This document shows, piece by piece, positions 1-6,180 of a DNA stretch of 9,983 bases. The translations under genes were made by a program, and so were the position numbers. A model generated the notes under the pieces. The model had not been told where the DNA came from. It saw only the letters and a program-made list of their open reading frames with translations, and made no database searches. The number at the start of each line of letters is the position of its first letter. Position 1 is the stretch's first letter. This stretch comes from Planctomycetaceae bacterium (GTDB taxonomy: Bacteria > Planctomycetota > Planctomycetia > Pirellulales > Thermoguttaceae): positions 1 through 9,983 of the forward strand of contig SUVI01000143.1 of the NCBI GenBank assembly GCA_015062085.1. The letters run 5' to 3'.

Positions 1-448
1 TGTTTTCTTCGAGCGTGAGGGTGAGCGGTTTCTGGCAGAAAACGTGTTTTCCGGCCTGAAGTGCTTCGATCGCGATCTTCACGTGCCAGTGGTCCGGCGT
101 CACGACGGTCACGACGTCAATGTCGTCGCGTTCCAGAACACGGCGGTAGTCTTTGTACGTATCCGGCTTGATGACCTGACCGTTCGCATCGCGTTTTCCG
201 AGACCCGAGTTGATCGTACGGGCGAGACCGTAGTCTTCGTCAAGGTCGCAGATCGCAACGATGTCGCACAGACCGTTGAATCCGTGAGCGTCGCCGCGTC
301 CCATACTTCCGACGCCGATGCACCCCATGCGCAGACGGTCGCTCGGAGCCTGTGCCCAGACGGGTTTCATTTCGTTGGAAAGCGGGATCGCAGTCGCGGC
401 CGCAGTCAGAACGGCAGCGTCTTTCAGAAAGTTTCGACGATGAAGCAT
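1..448 (-). CDS. Tat-exported Gfo/Idh/MocA-family oxidoreductase, 5' part (runs off the window)
   Basis: Only the first 149 residues are present; the gene continues past the left edge. The N-terminus MLHRRNFLKDAAVLTAAATA is a twin-arginine export signal (RRNFLK, then a hydrophobic Ala-rich stretch), with a probable cleavage site near residue 34. A Rossmann dinucleotide-binding fold follows: GVGSMG at residues 45-50, an acidic strand end at CDLD (67-70), TPDHWHV at 117-123 and CQKP at 138-141. The last replaces the EKP motif of cytoplasmic Gfo/Idh/MocA enzymes by QKP, a substitution I associate with the exported branch of the family. The family reduces or oxidises sugars and related polyols with NAD(P); the substrate cannot be told from this fragment. 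The start at 448 is fixed by AGGAG at 457-461, 8 nt upstream, and by the Tat motif directly after it. A strong promoter lies at 524-552, so this gene is transcribed separately from the hydrogenase block. Confidence 0.9.
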   Translation of the reverse strand, partial: MLHRRNFLKDAAVLTAAATAIPLSNEMKPVWAQAPSDRLRMGCIGVGSMGRGDAHGFNGLCDIVAICDLDEDYGLARTINSGLGKRDANGQVIKPDTYKDYRRVLERDDIDVVTVVTPDHWHVKIAIEALQAGKHVFCQKPLTLTLEEN

Positions 449-523
449 CGTTCATTCTCCTGTTAAAGTAAAGTTAAGGTTGGATTTTTTTAGGCGGGAG
501 GAGAAAACTCCCATTCCATTTTA

Positions 524-552
524 ATTTTATCACGCGGCTTCTTTTATGTCAA
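524..552 (-). promoter_or_regulatory. Sigma70-type promoter of the oxidoreductase gene
   Basis: Read on the minus strand, TTGACA (547-552) is followed by exactly 17 nt and then TAAAAT (524-529). That is a perfect -35 box, optimal spacing and a one-mismatch -10 box. Transcription would begin near 517, giving a leader of about 70 nt before the start codon at 448. The leader contains a 5-bp GGGAG/CTCCC inverted repeat at 496-512. Confidence 0.75.
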
Positions 553-734
553 GGGGGAGTTGGAATTTTCTAGGGTACAGGTCGGTCCGGTGTTCGTCGG
601 GAGATCCCAGTTCCTTCCGCGATTTCGGCTGCCGTTCATCTTTCCGCTGACTTTTTCTTCTCTTTTTCCAACGGCATGGCTGTTCCTTCCGCAGTTTGAA
701 GGGATGAAAGACGGGCAGATCACACGATGCGCCC

Positions 735-763
735 ATTTTACCGAAGAAGCGGGAAAAGATCAA
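735..763 (-). promoter_or_regulatory. Possible second upstream promoter
   Basis: On the minus strand TTGATC (758-763) is followed by a 17-nt spacer and TAAAAT (735-740). It lies downstream of the terminator of the hydrogenase block and about 290 bp upstream of the oxidoreductase start. It could give a longer transcript of that gene or a short RNA. The -35 box is only a partial match and no gene lies directly behind it. Confidence 0.3.
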
Positions 764-790
764 GAGGGAGATCGGGGAGATCGAGAGGAG

Positions 791-820
791 GAGAATCGAG
801 AGGTGGAGAATCGAGAGGTG
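791..820. repeat. Two-copy 15-bp tandem repeat in a purine-rich stretch
   Basis: GAGAATCGAGAGGTG occurs at 791-805 and again, identically, at 806-820. A degenerate partial copy precedes it at about 781-790. The repeat is embedded in GA-rich sequence outside any credible gene. Confidence 0.7.
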
Positions 821-825
821 GAGAG

Positions 826-857
826 AAAAACCAGGGAGGGGGATCTTCCCGCCTCCC
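826..857 (-). terminator. Rho-independent terminator of the [FeFe]-hydrogenase block
   Basis: On the minus strand GGGAGG (852-857) pairs with CCTCCC (834-839). A single bulged C and an inner GGGA/TCCC stem close on a three-base loop. The hairpin is followed after TGG by five T (826-830). It begins 66 nt past the stop codon of the group B hydrogenase, so it probably ends that transcript. Confidence 0.75.
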
Positions 858-923
858 ATTGAGGACATTTTCAAAAAATGGCGGAATGTGCGTTGAAAAT
901 AGACGGAAAACAGAATTTCCGGG

Positions 924-2369
924 TCATTTCAGATGCAGCGAACATGGTCCGTTGACGCATCCGCCGGGGCATGCCATGACTTCGAGGAAATTTGCGGGAT
1001 CCTTGCCCATCGCCAGCAGTTTCAGCTGCGCGAGCGTTTTCCGATCGATCCCGTTGATGAATTTTGCTTTCAGCTCGAAATTTTCACCGCATTCACCGCA
1101 TTCACCGCATTCACCGCATTCATGACCTTTGCCGCCCGTCGAGCGTGTCATGTCTGCGAGTACCGATTCCGTCACGCCGCAGCTTTTCGCGAAATTCCGC
1201 GCGTTTTCTCCCGCAGGAGTCAGGAGCGTCCATGGTTCTTGCGAGATGACGTCGATCTTCCGTCCAGCCATCATCGAGCCGAGTTCTTCGAAGGTCAAAA
1301 CGTAGTCCACCAGCTCGCTTTCTTCCGCTTCGTGCCGTTTCGCGATGCACGGTCCAATGAAGACGACGACCGCGTCCGGGTCCTTTTCGCGAACGAGCTG
1401 AGCCGCGTATTTCATGGGACTCGGCGTGTGCGAAACGTACTGGAGGAAATCCGGGAAGTGGCGTTTCACCAGCTCCACGTACGCCGGGCAGCAGGACGTC
1501 GTCATGAGCTGCTGACCATCCGCCATTTTCTCCATGAATTCCTGCGCTTCATTCGCCGACGTCAATTCTGCGCCGAGAGCCGCTTCCACGACGTCATCGA
1601 ATCCGAGTTTACTGATCGCGGTGAAAAGCTGCTCGATCGTGCCGGGAAACTGCGAGTAGGCGGACGGCGCGACCACTGCCGCGACACGGGCCGGTTTCCG
1701 CTTCAGGACATTCAGAACGTCCAGGATCTGCGAGCGTTCCATGATCGCGCTGAATGGGCAGGCACGGAAGCATTTTCCGCAGAAGATGCACTTTTCGAAA
1801 TCGATCTCTGCCCGTCCCTGCGCGTTTTTCCGTATCGCTCCCACCGGGCAGGCATCCTCGCATGGGACAGTCGTCTTCACGATGGCGTGGAAAGGGCAGA
1901 CATTCATGCACTTCCCGCACTTGATGCACTTGGAGTAGTCGATCTGCGAGACTTGATTCACGACCGAGATCGCGCCTTTGGGACAGTTGAAGACACAGGG
2001 ACGAGCGAAACAGCCGCGGCAGTTTCCCGTCACGACGTACGAGTTGTCAGGACAGCCGGAACATCCTGCCGTGCAGACCGTCAACGGCGGGTCTCCGGGG
2101 GCTTTTTCGCGAGCATCGGCTTCCTGAAAGTACTCGGAGAGCGTTTTGGCTTCGTCCGTTTCCTCTTCGCAGCGCATTCCTAAAAGTGCCATTAGCCGGT
2201 ACTTCAAAACCGCCCGGTCATGGTAGATGCAGCATCGGCTGACTTCACCATCTTTCGGTCGGATACGGATCGGGACCCGGTCCAGTTCCTCGTCCAGTTT
2301 TCCCTGGTCAAAGAGACGCACGAGCCGGATCATCAGCTCGCGCCGCATATATTCCGCACCGCTGATCAT
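924..2369 (-). CDS. hydA: Monomeric group B-type [FeFe] hydrogenase
   Basis: 481 residues, cytoplasmic, with no signal peptide. [FeFe] hydrogenases interconvert protons plus electrons and H2 at the H-cluster. The N-terminal half is Cys-rich: CTAGCSGC at 99-106, the CRGCFARPCVFNCP cluster motif at 117-130, and two ferredoxin-type motifs, C148/151/154/158 and C194/197/200/204, with CEDACP at 170-175 between them. The H-domain follows from about residue 225. It carries TSCCP at 291-295 (C293 equivalent to the proton-transfer Cys, C294 an H-cluster ligand), GPCIAK at 339-344 (C341) and EVMACPGGC at 463-471 (C467 and C471). GPC in place of MPC and the CRGC-type cluster point to group B rather than group A. 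The catalytic residues look complete, so activity is likely. Odd feature: four Glu-Cys-Gly units at 417-428, encoded by a perfect tandem repeat. The start overlaps the upstream stop codon in ATGA. Electron partners are unknown; the small [2Fe-2S] protein encoded just upstream is the obvious candidate. Confidence 0.92.
   Translation of the reverse strand: MISGAEYMRRELMIRLVRLFDQGKLDEELDRVPIRIRPKDGEVSRCCIYHDRAVLKYRLMALLGMRCEEETDEAKTLSEYFQEADAREKAPGDPPLTVCTAGCSGCPDNSYVVTGNCRGCFARPCVFNCPKGAISVVNQVSQIDYSKCIKCGKCMNVCPFHAIVKTTVPCEDACPVGAIRKNAQGRAEIDFEKCIFCGKCFRACPFSAIMERSQILDVLNVLKRKPARVAAVVAPSAYSQFPGTIEQLFTAISKLGFDDVVEAALGAELTSANEAQEFMEKMADGQQLMTTSCCPAYVELVKRHFPDFLQYVSHTPSPMKYAAQLVREKDPDAVVVFIGPCIAKRHEAEESELVDYVLTFEELGSMMAGRKIDVISQEPWTLLTPAGENARNFAKSCGVTESVLADMTRSTGGKGHECGECGECGECGENFELKAKFINGIDRKTLAQLKLLAMGKDPANFLEVMACPGGCVNGPCSLHLK
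1083..1118 (-). repeat. Perfect 9-bp tandem repeat (four copies) inside the hydrogenase gene
   Basis: On the plus strand the unit TTCACCGCA is repeated four times without a mismatch, followed by a partial TTCA. In the gene's frame it encodes Glu-Cys-Gly repeated (residues 417-428, ending GEN), preceded by His-416. The length is a multiple of three, so copy-number change keeps the reading frame. Confidence 0.95.
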
Positions 2370-2635
2370 TCGCCGCCCTCCTCTTTTTCGAGGATCTTTC
2401 GGATCTCCTCAAAAACGGATTCGACGGTCGCCTGCGCATGAGGAACACCATTGATCCGGACGAACGGCGCACGGCAGATGCTTTCTTCCGTGCAGATGTT
2501 CAAGCACGGCACGCCCGACACTTCGACCCGCTCCCGAAATTCTTCTGGAAGCAGCGTTTCCATGCGCATCAGTTTATCCGCACCCAGCATGAAGCAGGTC
2601 GTTCCGCAGCAGATCTCAAGACGGATCTTTTCCAT
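2366..2635 (-). CDS. Thioredoxin-like [2Fe-2S] ferredoxin paired with the group B hydrogenase
   Basis: 89 residues resembling the C-terminal [2Fe-2S] domain of NuoE/HydC-type subunits. The ligand pattern is visible: C9-x4-C14 in ICCGTTCFMLGAD and C44-x3-C48 in VPCLNICTEE, followed by the conserved AP-F-V-x-I-N-G stretch (56-63). C10 and C54 are additional cysteines. Proteins of this fold hold one [2Fe-2S] cluster and pass single electrons. It lacks the flavin/NAD-binding partner (NuoF-like) that usually accompanies NuoE, so here it is more likely a free-standing carrier or an accessory subunit for the hydrogenase. Its TGA overlaps the hydrogenase ATG by 4 nt, implying translational coupling. 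A clear AAGGAG sequence lies 9-10 nt upstream of the start at 2635. Confidence 0.85.
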   Translation of the reverse strand: MEKIRLEICCGTTCFMLGADKLMRMETLLPEEFRERVEVSGVPCLNICTEESICRAPFVRINGVPHAQATVESVFEEIRKILEKEEGGE

Positions 2636-2663
2636 GATTTCACTCTCCTTTGATTTTCAGGGA

Positions 2664-2688
2664 CCGCAGTACAGCCTCCGTACCGCGG
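2664..2688 (-). promoter_or_regulatory. Leader hairpin upstream of the second [2Fe-2S] gene
   Basis: On the minus strand CCGCGGTAC and GTACTGCGG form a 9-bp stem with a single G-U pair and a 7-nt loop. The hairpin sits about 28 nt upstream of the start codon at 2635, just before the ribosome-binding site. It matches no known riboswitch that I recognise. It could be a transcript-stabilising or regulatory stem. Confidence 0.45.
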
Positions 2689-2698
2689 CATTGATTTC

Positions 2699-2736
2699 AA
2701 AAAAACGATTTCCAGCGGTCCTGTTTCAGGTCCCGC
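2699..2736 (-). terminator. Weak terminator-like hairpin after the phosphatase gene
   Basis: On the minus strand GCGG...CCTG and CAGG...CCGC pair around an AAA loop (2715-2736), with a small internal bulge. A run of seven T follows at 2699-2705. The nine bases between the hairpin and the T-run make it a poor intrinsic terminator. Partial termination or attenuation between the sensor genes and the catalytic genes is possible. Confidence 0.35.
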
Positions 2737-2775
2737 ATAGCTAAATGCCGTACCGAGACTGAAAGTAGACGCGAT

Positions 2776-3960
2776 CTAAAAGTACCGCACGATGACTTTT
2801 TTCCGGCATCGAGTTTCCAAAACGGCCATCAGACGCTTCACGATGTTTCTGCGAAGCTCCAGCTCCATCGGCAGGTTGGGGTCTTGGTGTGCTTCGTTGA
2901 CTTTCGTGCCGACGATGAATTCGATGACGTCGTTTTCGTGCATCCGGTTTATGATCGCGCGGGCCGCCATCGGCGCGTTTTCCGTCTCTCCGGATTCGAG
3001 CAGCGAGCAGACTCGTGAAAGCGTGAGGATCCCCTCCGTCACGAGTCCTACTCCCGGCATGTTTCCCGGCGGGGGAAGGTCGCCGCTTGCCTTGACCAAG
3101 TGAAGGTCGATCTCGGTCTTTTTCTTTAGTTCGCGTTCGAGGATCGACGCCGTCGTTCCGCCGCAGACGACCACGTCATTGGCGCCGGAGAAACCGAGCA
3201 TTGCGAATTCTCGATCGTGTTCTTTATGGAACGGAGGCCCCGTGAGGATCCGGAGTACCCTCGGCCGCCGAAGGTAAATGACCAGACAGCTGATGTCGTC
3301 AAGGCATTTTCCCGGCGTGATCGAAAGTGCCTGAAATGCGACCGAGTACGCCAGATCTTTTGCCGAGATGTCCGGATCCCGCGAGATCAGTTTCTGAATG
3401 AATTCCAGCTCGCCGCTGCGCCTCCAGCCGAATTTGAATTTTTTCTGTCCGAGCCCCGCTTGCGTGACGCCGTCCGAGCAGAGAATGAGCCGGTCTCCCG
3501 GTTCCATCCGCGTCTCATAGCAGTCGACCTCGCGGTCTGGCCACCTCTGGGAAACGATCCGCTTGTGGTTCATCGCCGGAATTTCTGTCGTACCGCGCAG
3601 CTGGATGTACTGTGGATTCCCCATTTCAATGATCCGCGTGATCCCGCCGAGACGAAGATCCGCCATTGAGAAGGTTGCGTAGCTGATCTTGCGCACTTCG
3701 CAGATCGGCAGTGTGTCCATGATGGTTTCGACGGAACGCAGTGTGTCTACGTTGGACTTGAGAAAATGGAGTCCCATCGTCGTCGTCATGTTCGCGAGGA
3801 TGTGCGCCTTGATCCCGCTCCCCAGACCGTCAGAGAGTACCGCGATGCTCCGGTTCTCTTTCTCAAGGGTCAGGAGCTGGTAGTCGTCTCCGCACGCATT
3901 CTGTCCGGTTTTGGTGAATTGCCGGCACTCCATTTCGACAAAAAGATCGCCTGCCGCCAT
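2776..3960 (-). CDS. SpoIIE/PP2C-family serine/threonine phosphatase linked to the hydrogen sensor
   Basis: 394 residues. The first ~230 form a SpoIIE-type PP2C phosphatase domain. Metal-binding acidic residues are recognisable in GDD (24-26), SDGLGSG (43-49), CSDGVTQAG (161-169) and LDDISCLVI (220-228), so it should be an active Mn/Mg-dependent phosphatase. Such enzymes usually dephosphorylate STAS-domain proteins or other Ser/Thr-phosphorylated regulators; no substrate or kinase gene is in the window. Residues ~236-394 form a second region with CGGTTA (266-271) and a Gly/Pro-rich turn (293-305). I cannot assign it to a family. The gene starts 3 nt after the stop of the hydrogenase-like sensor, with its GGAGG ribosome-binding site at the sensor's 3' end. 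The two are therefore co-translated, and the phosphatase is the likely output of H2 sensing. No N-terminal sensory domain or membrane segment is present, which fits a cytosolic partner receiving its signal from the neighbour. Confidence 0.88.
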   Translation of the reverse strand: MAAGDLFVEMECRQFTKTGQNACGDDYQLLTLEKENRSIAVLSDGLGSGIKAHILANMTTTMGLHFLKSNVDTLRSVETIMDTLPICEVRKISYATFSMADLRLGGITRIIEMGNPQYIQLRGTTEIPAMNHKRIVSQRWPDREVDCYETRMEPGDRLILCSDGVTQAGLGQKKFKFGWRRSGELEFIQKLISRDPDISAKDLAYSVAFQALSITPGKCLDDISCLVIYLRRPRVLRILTGPPFHKEHDREFAMLGFSGANDVVVCGGTTASILERELKKKTEIDLHLVKASGDLPPPGNMPGVGLVTEGILTLSRVCSLLESGETENAPMAARAIINRMHENDVIEFIVGTKVNEAHQDPNLPMELELRRNIVKRLMAVLETRCRKKVIVRYF

Positions 3961-3963
3961 TGC

Positions 3964-5676
3964 TCATTCCTCCCGCTTACCGAAGTAGGTTCCAGCGATC
4001 TCCTCCAGAAGGATCTCTGTCTCCGCGATGTGCTCGCCAAAGAGACGCGCGACCTGCTGGACTGTCAGAACGTTTTTCCGAATGACTTCCTTGGCTTTCG
4101 CCGCGATCTGTTCGCGCTGAAGCTCCGTTTTCGTGACGTCCTGAATGACCGCGCCTGCCGTTTTGCCCGGTGCGATGGAGAAAACGCTCACGTTGACGAT
4201 CTTATTGCCGAGCGGCTGATTGAATTTCTCGATCTCACCGCCGTTTTCCAGAACGCTCTCGAAAAGATCCCAGAACGGCAGGAGATCACTGACCGGGATC
4301 GAGTCGAGATTCCCCAGCGTGTTGAAGATCTCCAGTGCGTTCGCATCTAGAAGTTCCGCGAAGTGCCGATTGCTTTCGACGATCTGGAGCATGTCGTTTA
4401 CCAGGACCACGCCGGCTGGAATGTAGCGGATCAGTGCGTTGCTCGTCCGTTCAAAATTCTTTCTCAGGTACGTATGGCACATCGGGGATTCTGCTTTTCC
4501 GGAAAGAAGAGCTTTTGCGAATTCCCGGCACGAATCGTAGCCGCACGCGCCGCAGTTCACTTCATCTTCGCGCGTGAATTTGCCGACGCTCATGAGGACT
4601 TTCCGGATCTCTTCTTCTTCCGGTTCTGCGATCTCTATCGTTTGCGGCGAGTACATCCTGTGAATGTCCACCGGAATGGGACGTCCGAGACTGGAACGCC
4701 GTGCGCTCATCCGGTCCGTGACGGAGACGACTTCTGCAGAGGCGGATCCTGTACCCATTACCGGGCCGCTCACGCATCCGTTTCGGCACGCAAGCGCTTC
4801 CAGGAAGATCTTGCTTCCCGTGATGGACTTTGGACCTTCTGCCGGCAGGAAAGACGCGAGCCGTTCCAGCCCGGAAACCGCCATGAAGCGAACATCGGAA
4901 AGTTCCTTTCGTTCTGGGTCGCGCAGTGTGTCGTTCATCCCGCCTTCCAGCGAGTAGAGGCGTCCTTCTTCCGCTTCGCCGAGGACTGGAGCTTCTTCCT
5001 CGACGTCTTCAAAACGGATCCCGCGTGACTCCATCAACTTCTCCAGCGATGGGAAGGTGATGGCGAGATTCAGAACGGACGGCTGCTCATCTGCTTCATT
5101 TTTCTTGGCGGCACACGGACCGATGAAGACCGTCCGGATGTCGTTTCCGAATTCTTGGCGGAGCATCTTGCAGTGGCAGAGTACCGGAGAATCCAGAGGC
5201 ACGATATTTCCGCTCCACTGCGGCAGGTACTTCCGAATGTATTCTACGGCTGCCGGACACGCACTGGAAACGTAGACGCCGTCACCGTTTTTCGCAAGAT
5301 ACTCACCGGTTGCCGAACTGACCGCCTGAGCACCTAGGGCAGTTTCGCTCGTCCCGGCAAATCCAAGTGCCTTGAGTGCGCCGGCGATCCTGCGGATCGA
5401 GACTCCCGGAAAATAGCCCGGAAAACTTGGCGCAACGGAGGCAAAGACTCTTTCTCCCTGTGCCAGGAACTGATTCAGACGCGCAAAGTCGGAGCGGATC
5501 TTCTTCGCGTGTGCGGGACAGGCGCGAACGCATTCTCCGCACGAAACGCAGAGTTCCGGAATGACTTCTGCCCGCGCATTCACGATCCGGATCGCTTTCG
5601 TGAAGCAGTACCGGACGCACCGATAGCAGTCCTGGCATTCATTTTCTGTCGTGTAGATCGGAAATTGACGATTCAT
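3964..5676 (-). CDS. hydS: Group C (sensory) [FeFe] hydrogenase with PAS domain, HydS type
   Basis: 570 residues, cytoplasmic. Domains in order: a two-cluster ferredoxin (C14/17/20/24 and C43/46/49/53), an H-domain (~75-310), a further Fe-S motif C375-x2-C378-x4-C383-x16-C400, a PAS domain (~410-515) and a C-terminal helical segment (~518-562). The H-cluster motifs are SSACPAAVE (137-145; C140 the ligand), GPCAAKKNEA (187-196; C188) and EALACRNGC (293-301; C297 and C301). Alanine-139 stands where catalytic enzymes have the proton-transfer cysteine (TSCCP). This change, the PAS domain and the lack of a further catalytic partner are hallmarks of group C enzymes. These are regarded as H2 or redox sensors with very low turnover. 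The immediately following PP2C phosphatase fits the phosphatase-linked subtype. The start at 5676 is preceded by AGAGGA about 4 nt upstream, and the ferredoxin motif begins by residue 14. PAS probably relays the cluster state to the phosphatase; that step is inferred. Confidence 0.9.
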   Translation of the reverse strand: MNRQFPIYTTENECQDCYRCVRYCFTKAIRIVNARAEVIPELCVSCGECVRACPAHAKKIRSDFARLNQFLAQGERVFASVAPSFPGYFPGVSIRRIAGALKALGFAGTSETALGAQAVSSATGEYLAKNGDGVYVSSACPAAVEYIRKYLPQWSGNIVPLDSPVLCHCKMLRQEFGNDIRTVFIGPCAAKKNEADEQPSVLNLAITFPSLEKLMESRGIRFEDVEEEAPVLGEAEEGRLYSLEGGMNDTLRDPERKELSDVRFMAVSGLERLASFLPAEGPKSITGSKIFLEALACRNGCVSGPVMGTGSASAEVVSVTDRMSARRSSLGRPIPVDIHRMYSPQTIEIAEPEEEEIRKVLMSVGKFTREDEVNCGACGYDSCREFAKALLSGKAESPMCHTYLRKNFERTSNALIRYIPAGVVLVNDMLQIVESNRHFAELLDANALEIFNTLGNLDSIPVSDLLPFWDLFESVLENGGEIEKFNQPLGNKIVNVSVFSIAPGKTAGAVIQDVTKTELQREQIAAKAKEVIRKNVLTVQQVARLFGEHIAETEILLEEIAGTYFGKREE

Positions 5677-5764
5677 GGTATCCTCTGGAATTTTATGGTA
5701 TGGATGATGGCAAAATCAGCACGGAACGGAATCGCTATCGGCTCTGATCCGGAGGCCCTTGAGG

Positions 5765-6079
5765 TCATGCTTCTTTCGGGAAGAGCTGATTCAAAAGATC
5801 GAGCATCACTCCGGTGTCCACGGAATGGAAGATCTCGCCGTTCACGATGACGTTCGGACCATCCGCGCACTTGCCCGCGCAAAGACCTCCGCAGATCTCA
5901 AGATCGACTTCATCTTCAAGTCCGCGTTCCTTCATGAATTTTTCCGCAACATCTACATTTTTGGAATTACCGCGGGAAAAGCAGGAACTTCCAATGCAGA
6001 TCGTGATCTTCGGTTTCCCCTGTCCCTGGCAAACTTCTGCCGGGCCTGCCGCAATTTCAATTCTGGACTCCTCGGTCAT
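5765..6079 (-). CDS. Thioredoxin-like [2Fe-2S] ferredoxin, first gene of the hydrogenase block
   Basis: 104 residues, NuoE/HydC C-terminal-domain type. The cluster ligands are probably C28-x4-C33 (CIGSSCFSRGN) and C67-x3-C71 (CAGKCADGPNVIVNG). The ADGPNVIVNG tail matches the family's conserved strand after the last ligand; C17 and C63 are extra cysteines. It should carry one [2Fe-2S] cluster and shuttle electrons in the cytosol, plausibly connecting the sensory hydrogenase to the redox pool or setting its resting state. A gap of 88 nt separates it from the sensor gene; there is no obvious terminator in it. The start at 6079 is supported by CGGAGA about 8 nt upstream, and a strong promoter lies 74 nt further up. 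It is clearly different in sequence from the second such protein at 2366-2635, so the two are old paralogues or independent recruits rather than a recent duplication. Confidence 0.85.
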   Translation of the reverse strand: MTEESRIEIAAGPAEVCQGQGKPKITICIGSSCFSRGNSKNVDVAEKFMKERGLEDEVDLEICGGLCAGKCADGPNVIVNGEIFHSVDTGVMLDLLNQLFPKEA

Positions 6080-6128
6080 CTGGTATTCTCCGCGTTAAAA
6101 GGTTAAAATACTTTCTCGAAAAAATAAG

Positions 6129-6151
6129 TATCGATAACTGATTAACGATAA
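6129..6151. promoter_or_regulatory. Possible operator at the transcription start of the hydrogenase block
   Basis: The 8-bp palindrome TATCGATA lies at 6129-6136. CGATAA occurs at 6132-6137 and again at 6146-6151, 14 bp apart. CGATAACTGATTAACG (6132-6147) is also an imperfect inverted repeat. These sit at and just downstream of the expected transcription start, where a repressor would act. No known regulator's consensus (Rex, FNR) is matched well. Confidence 0.3.
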
Positions 6152-6152
6152 A

Positions 6153-6180
6153 AGTATATCAAATCTACGCCTTTTGTCAA
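6153..6180 (-). promoter_or_regulatory. Main promoter of the [FeFe]-hydrogenase block
   Basis: On the minus strand TTGACA (6175-6180), a 16-nt spacer and TATACT (6153-6158). The -35 is perfect and the -10 has one mismatch. Start of transcription would be near 6146, giving a leader of about 67 nt before the first gene of the block. Confidence 0.7.

Larger units (their letters stand above)
449..923. other. Intergenic region between the hydrogenase block and the oxidoreductase gene
   Basis: I see no convincing gene in these 475 bases. Open frames on both strands have low-complexity translations and no convincing ribosome-binding site. The region holds a Rho-independent terminator at 826-857, the promoter at 524-552, a weaker promoter-like pair at 735-763 (minus strand TTGATC, 17 nt, TAAAAT) and a purine-rich stretch from about 749 to 842. 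Within that stretch a 15-bp unit occurs twice in tandem, at 791-805 and 806-820. Confidence 0.6.

Noticed and set aside
781..825. Short repeats considered as a possible CRISPR-like or mobile-element end
   Set aside because: There are only two 15-bp copies directly abutting with no spacers, no transposase and no target-site duplication.
530..874. Overlapping open frames on both strands between the hydrogenase block and the oxidoreductase
   Set aside because: Their translations are low-complexity products of the purine-rich tract. They overlap the terminator at 826-857 and, on the minus strand, the promoter at 524-552.
1083..1118. The 9-bp repeat considered as a sequencing or assembly artefact
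   Set aside because: It keeps the frame exactly, and both flanks encode normal hydrogenase sequence. An error in copy number cannot be excluded without reads, but the presence of the repeat itself is not in doubt.
933..2183. Long plus-strand open frame (416 codons) opposite the group B hydrogenase gene
   Set aside because: It is antisense to a gene with complete hydrogenase motifs. Its translation is rich in Arg, His and Phe with no recognisable domain. Frames like this arise from codon bias on the coding strand.
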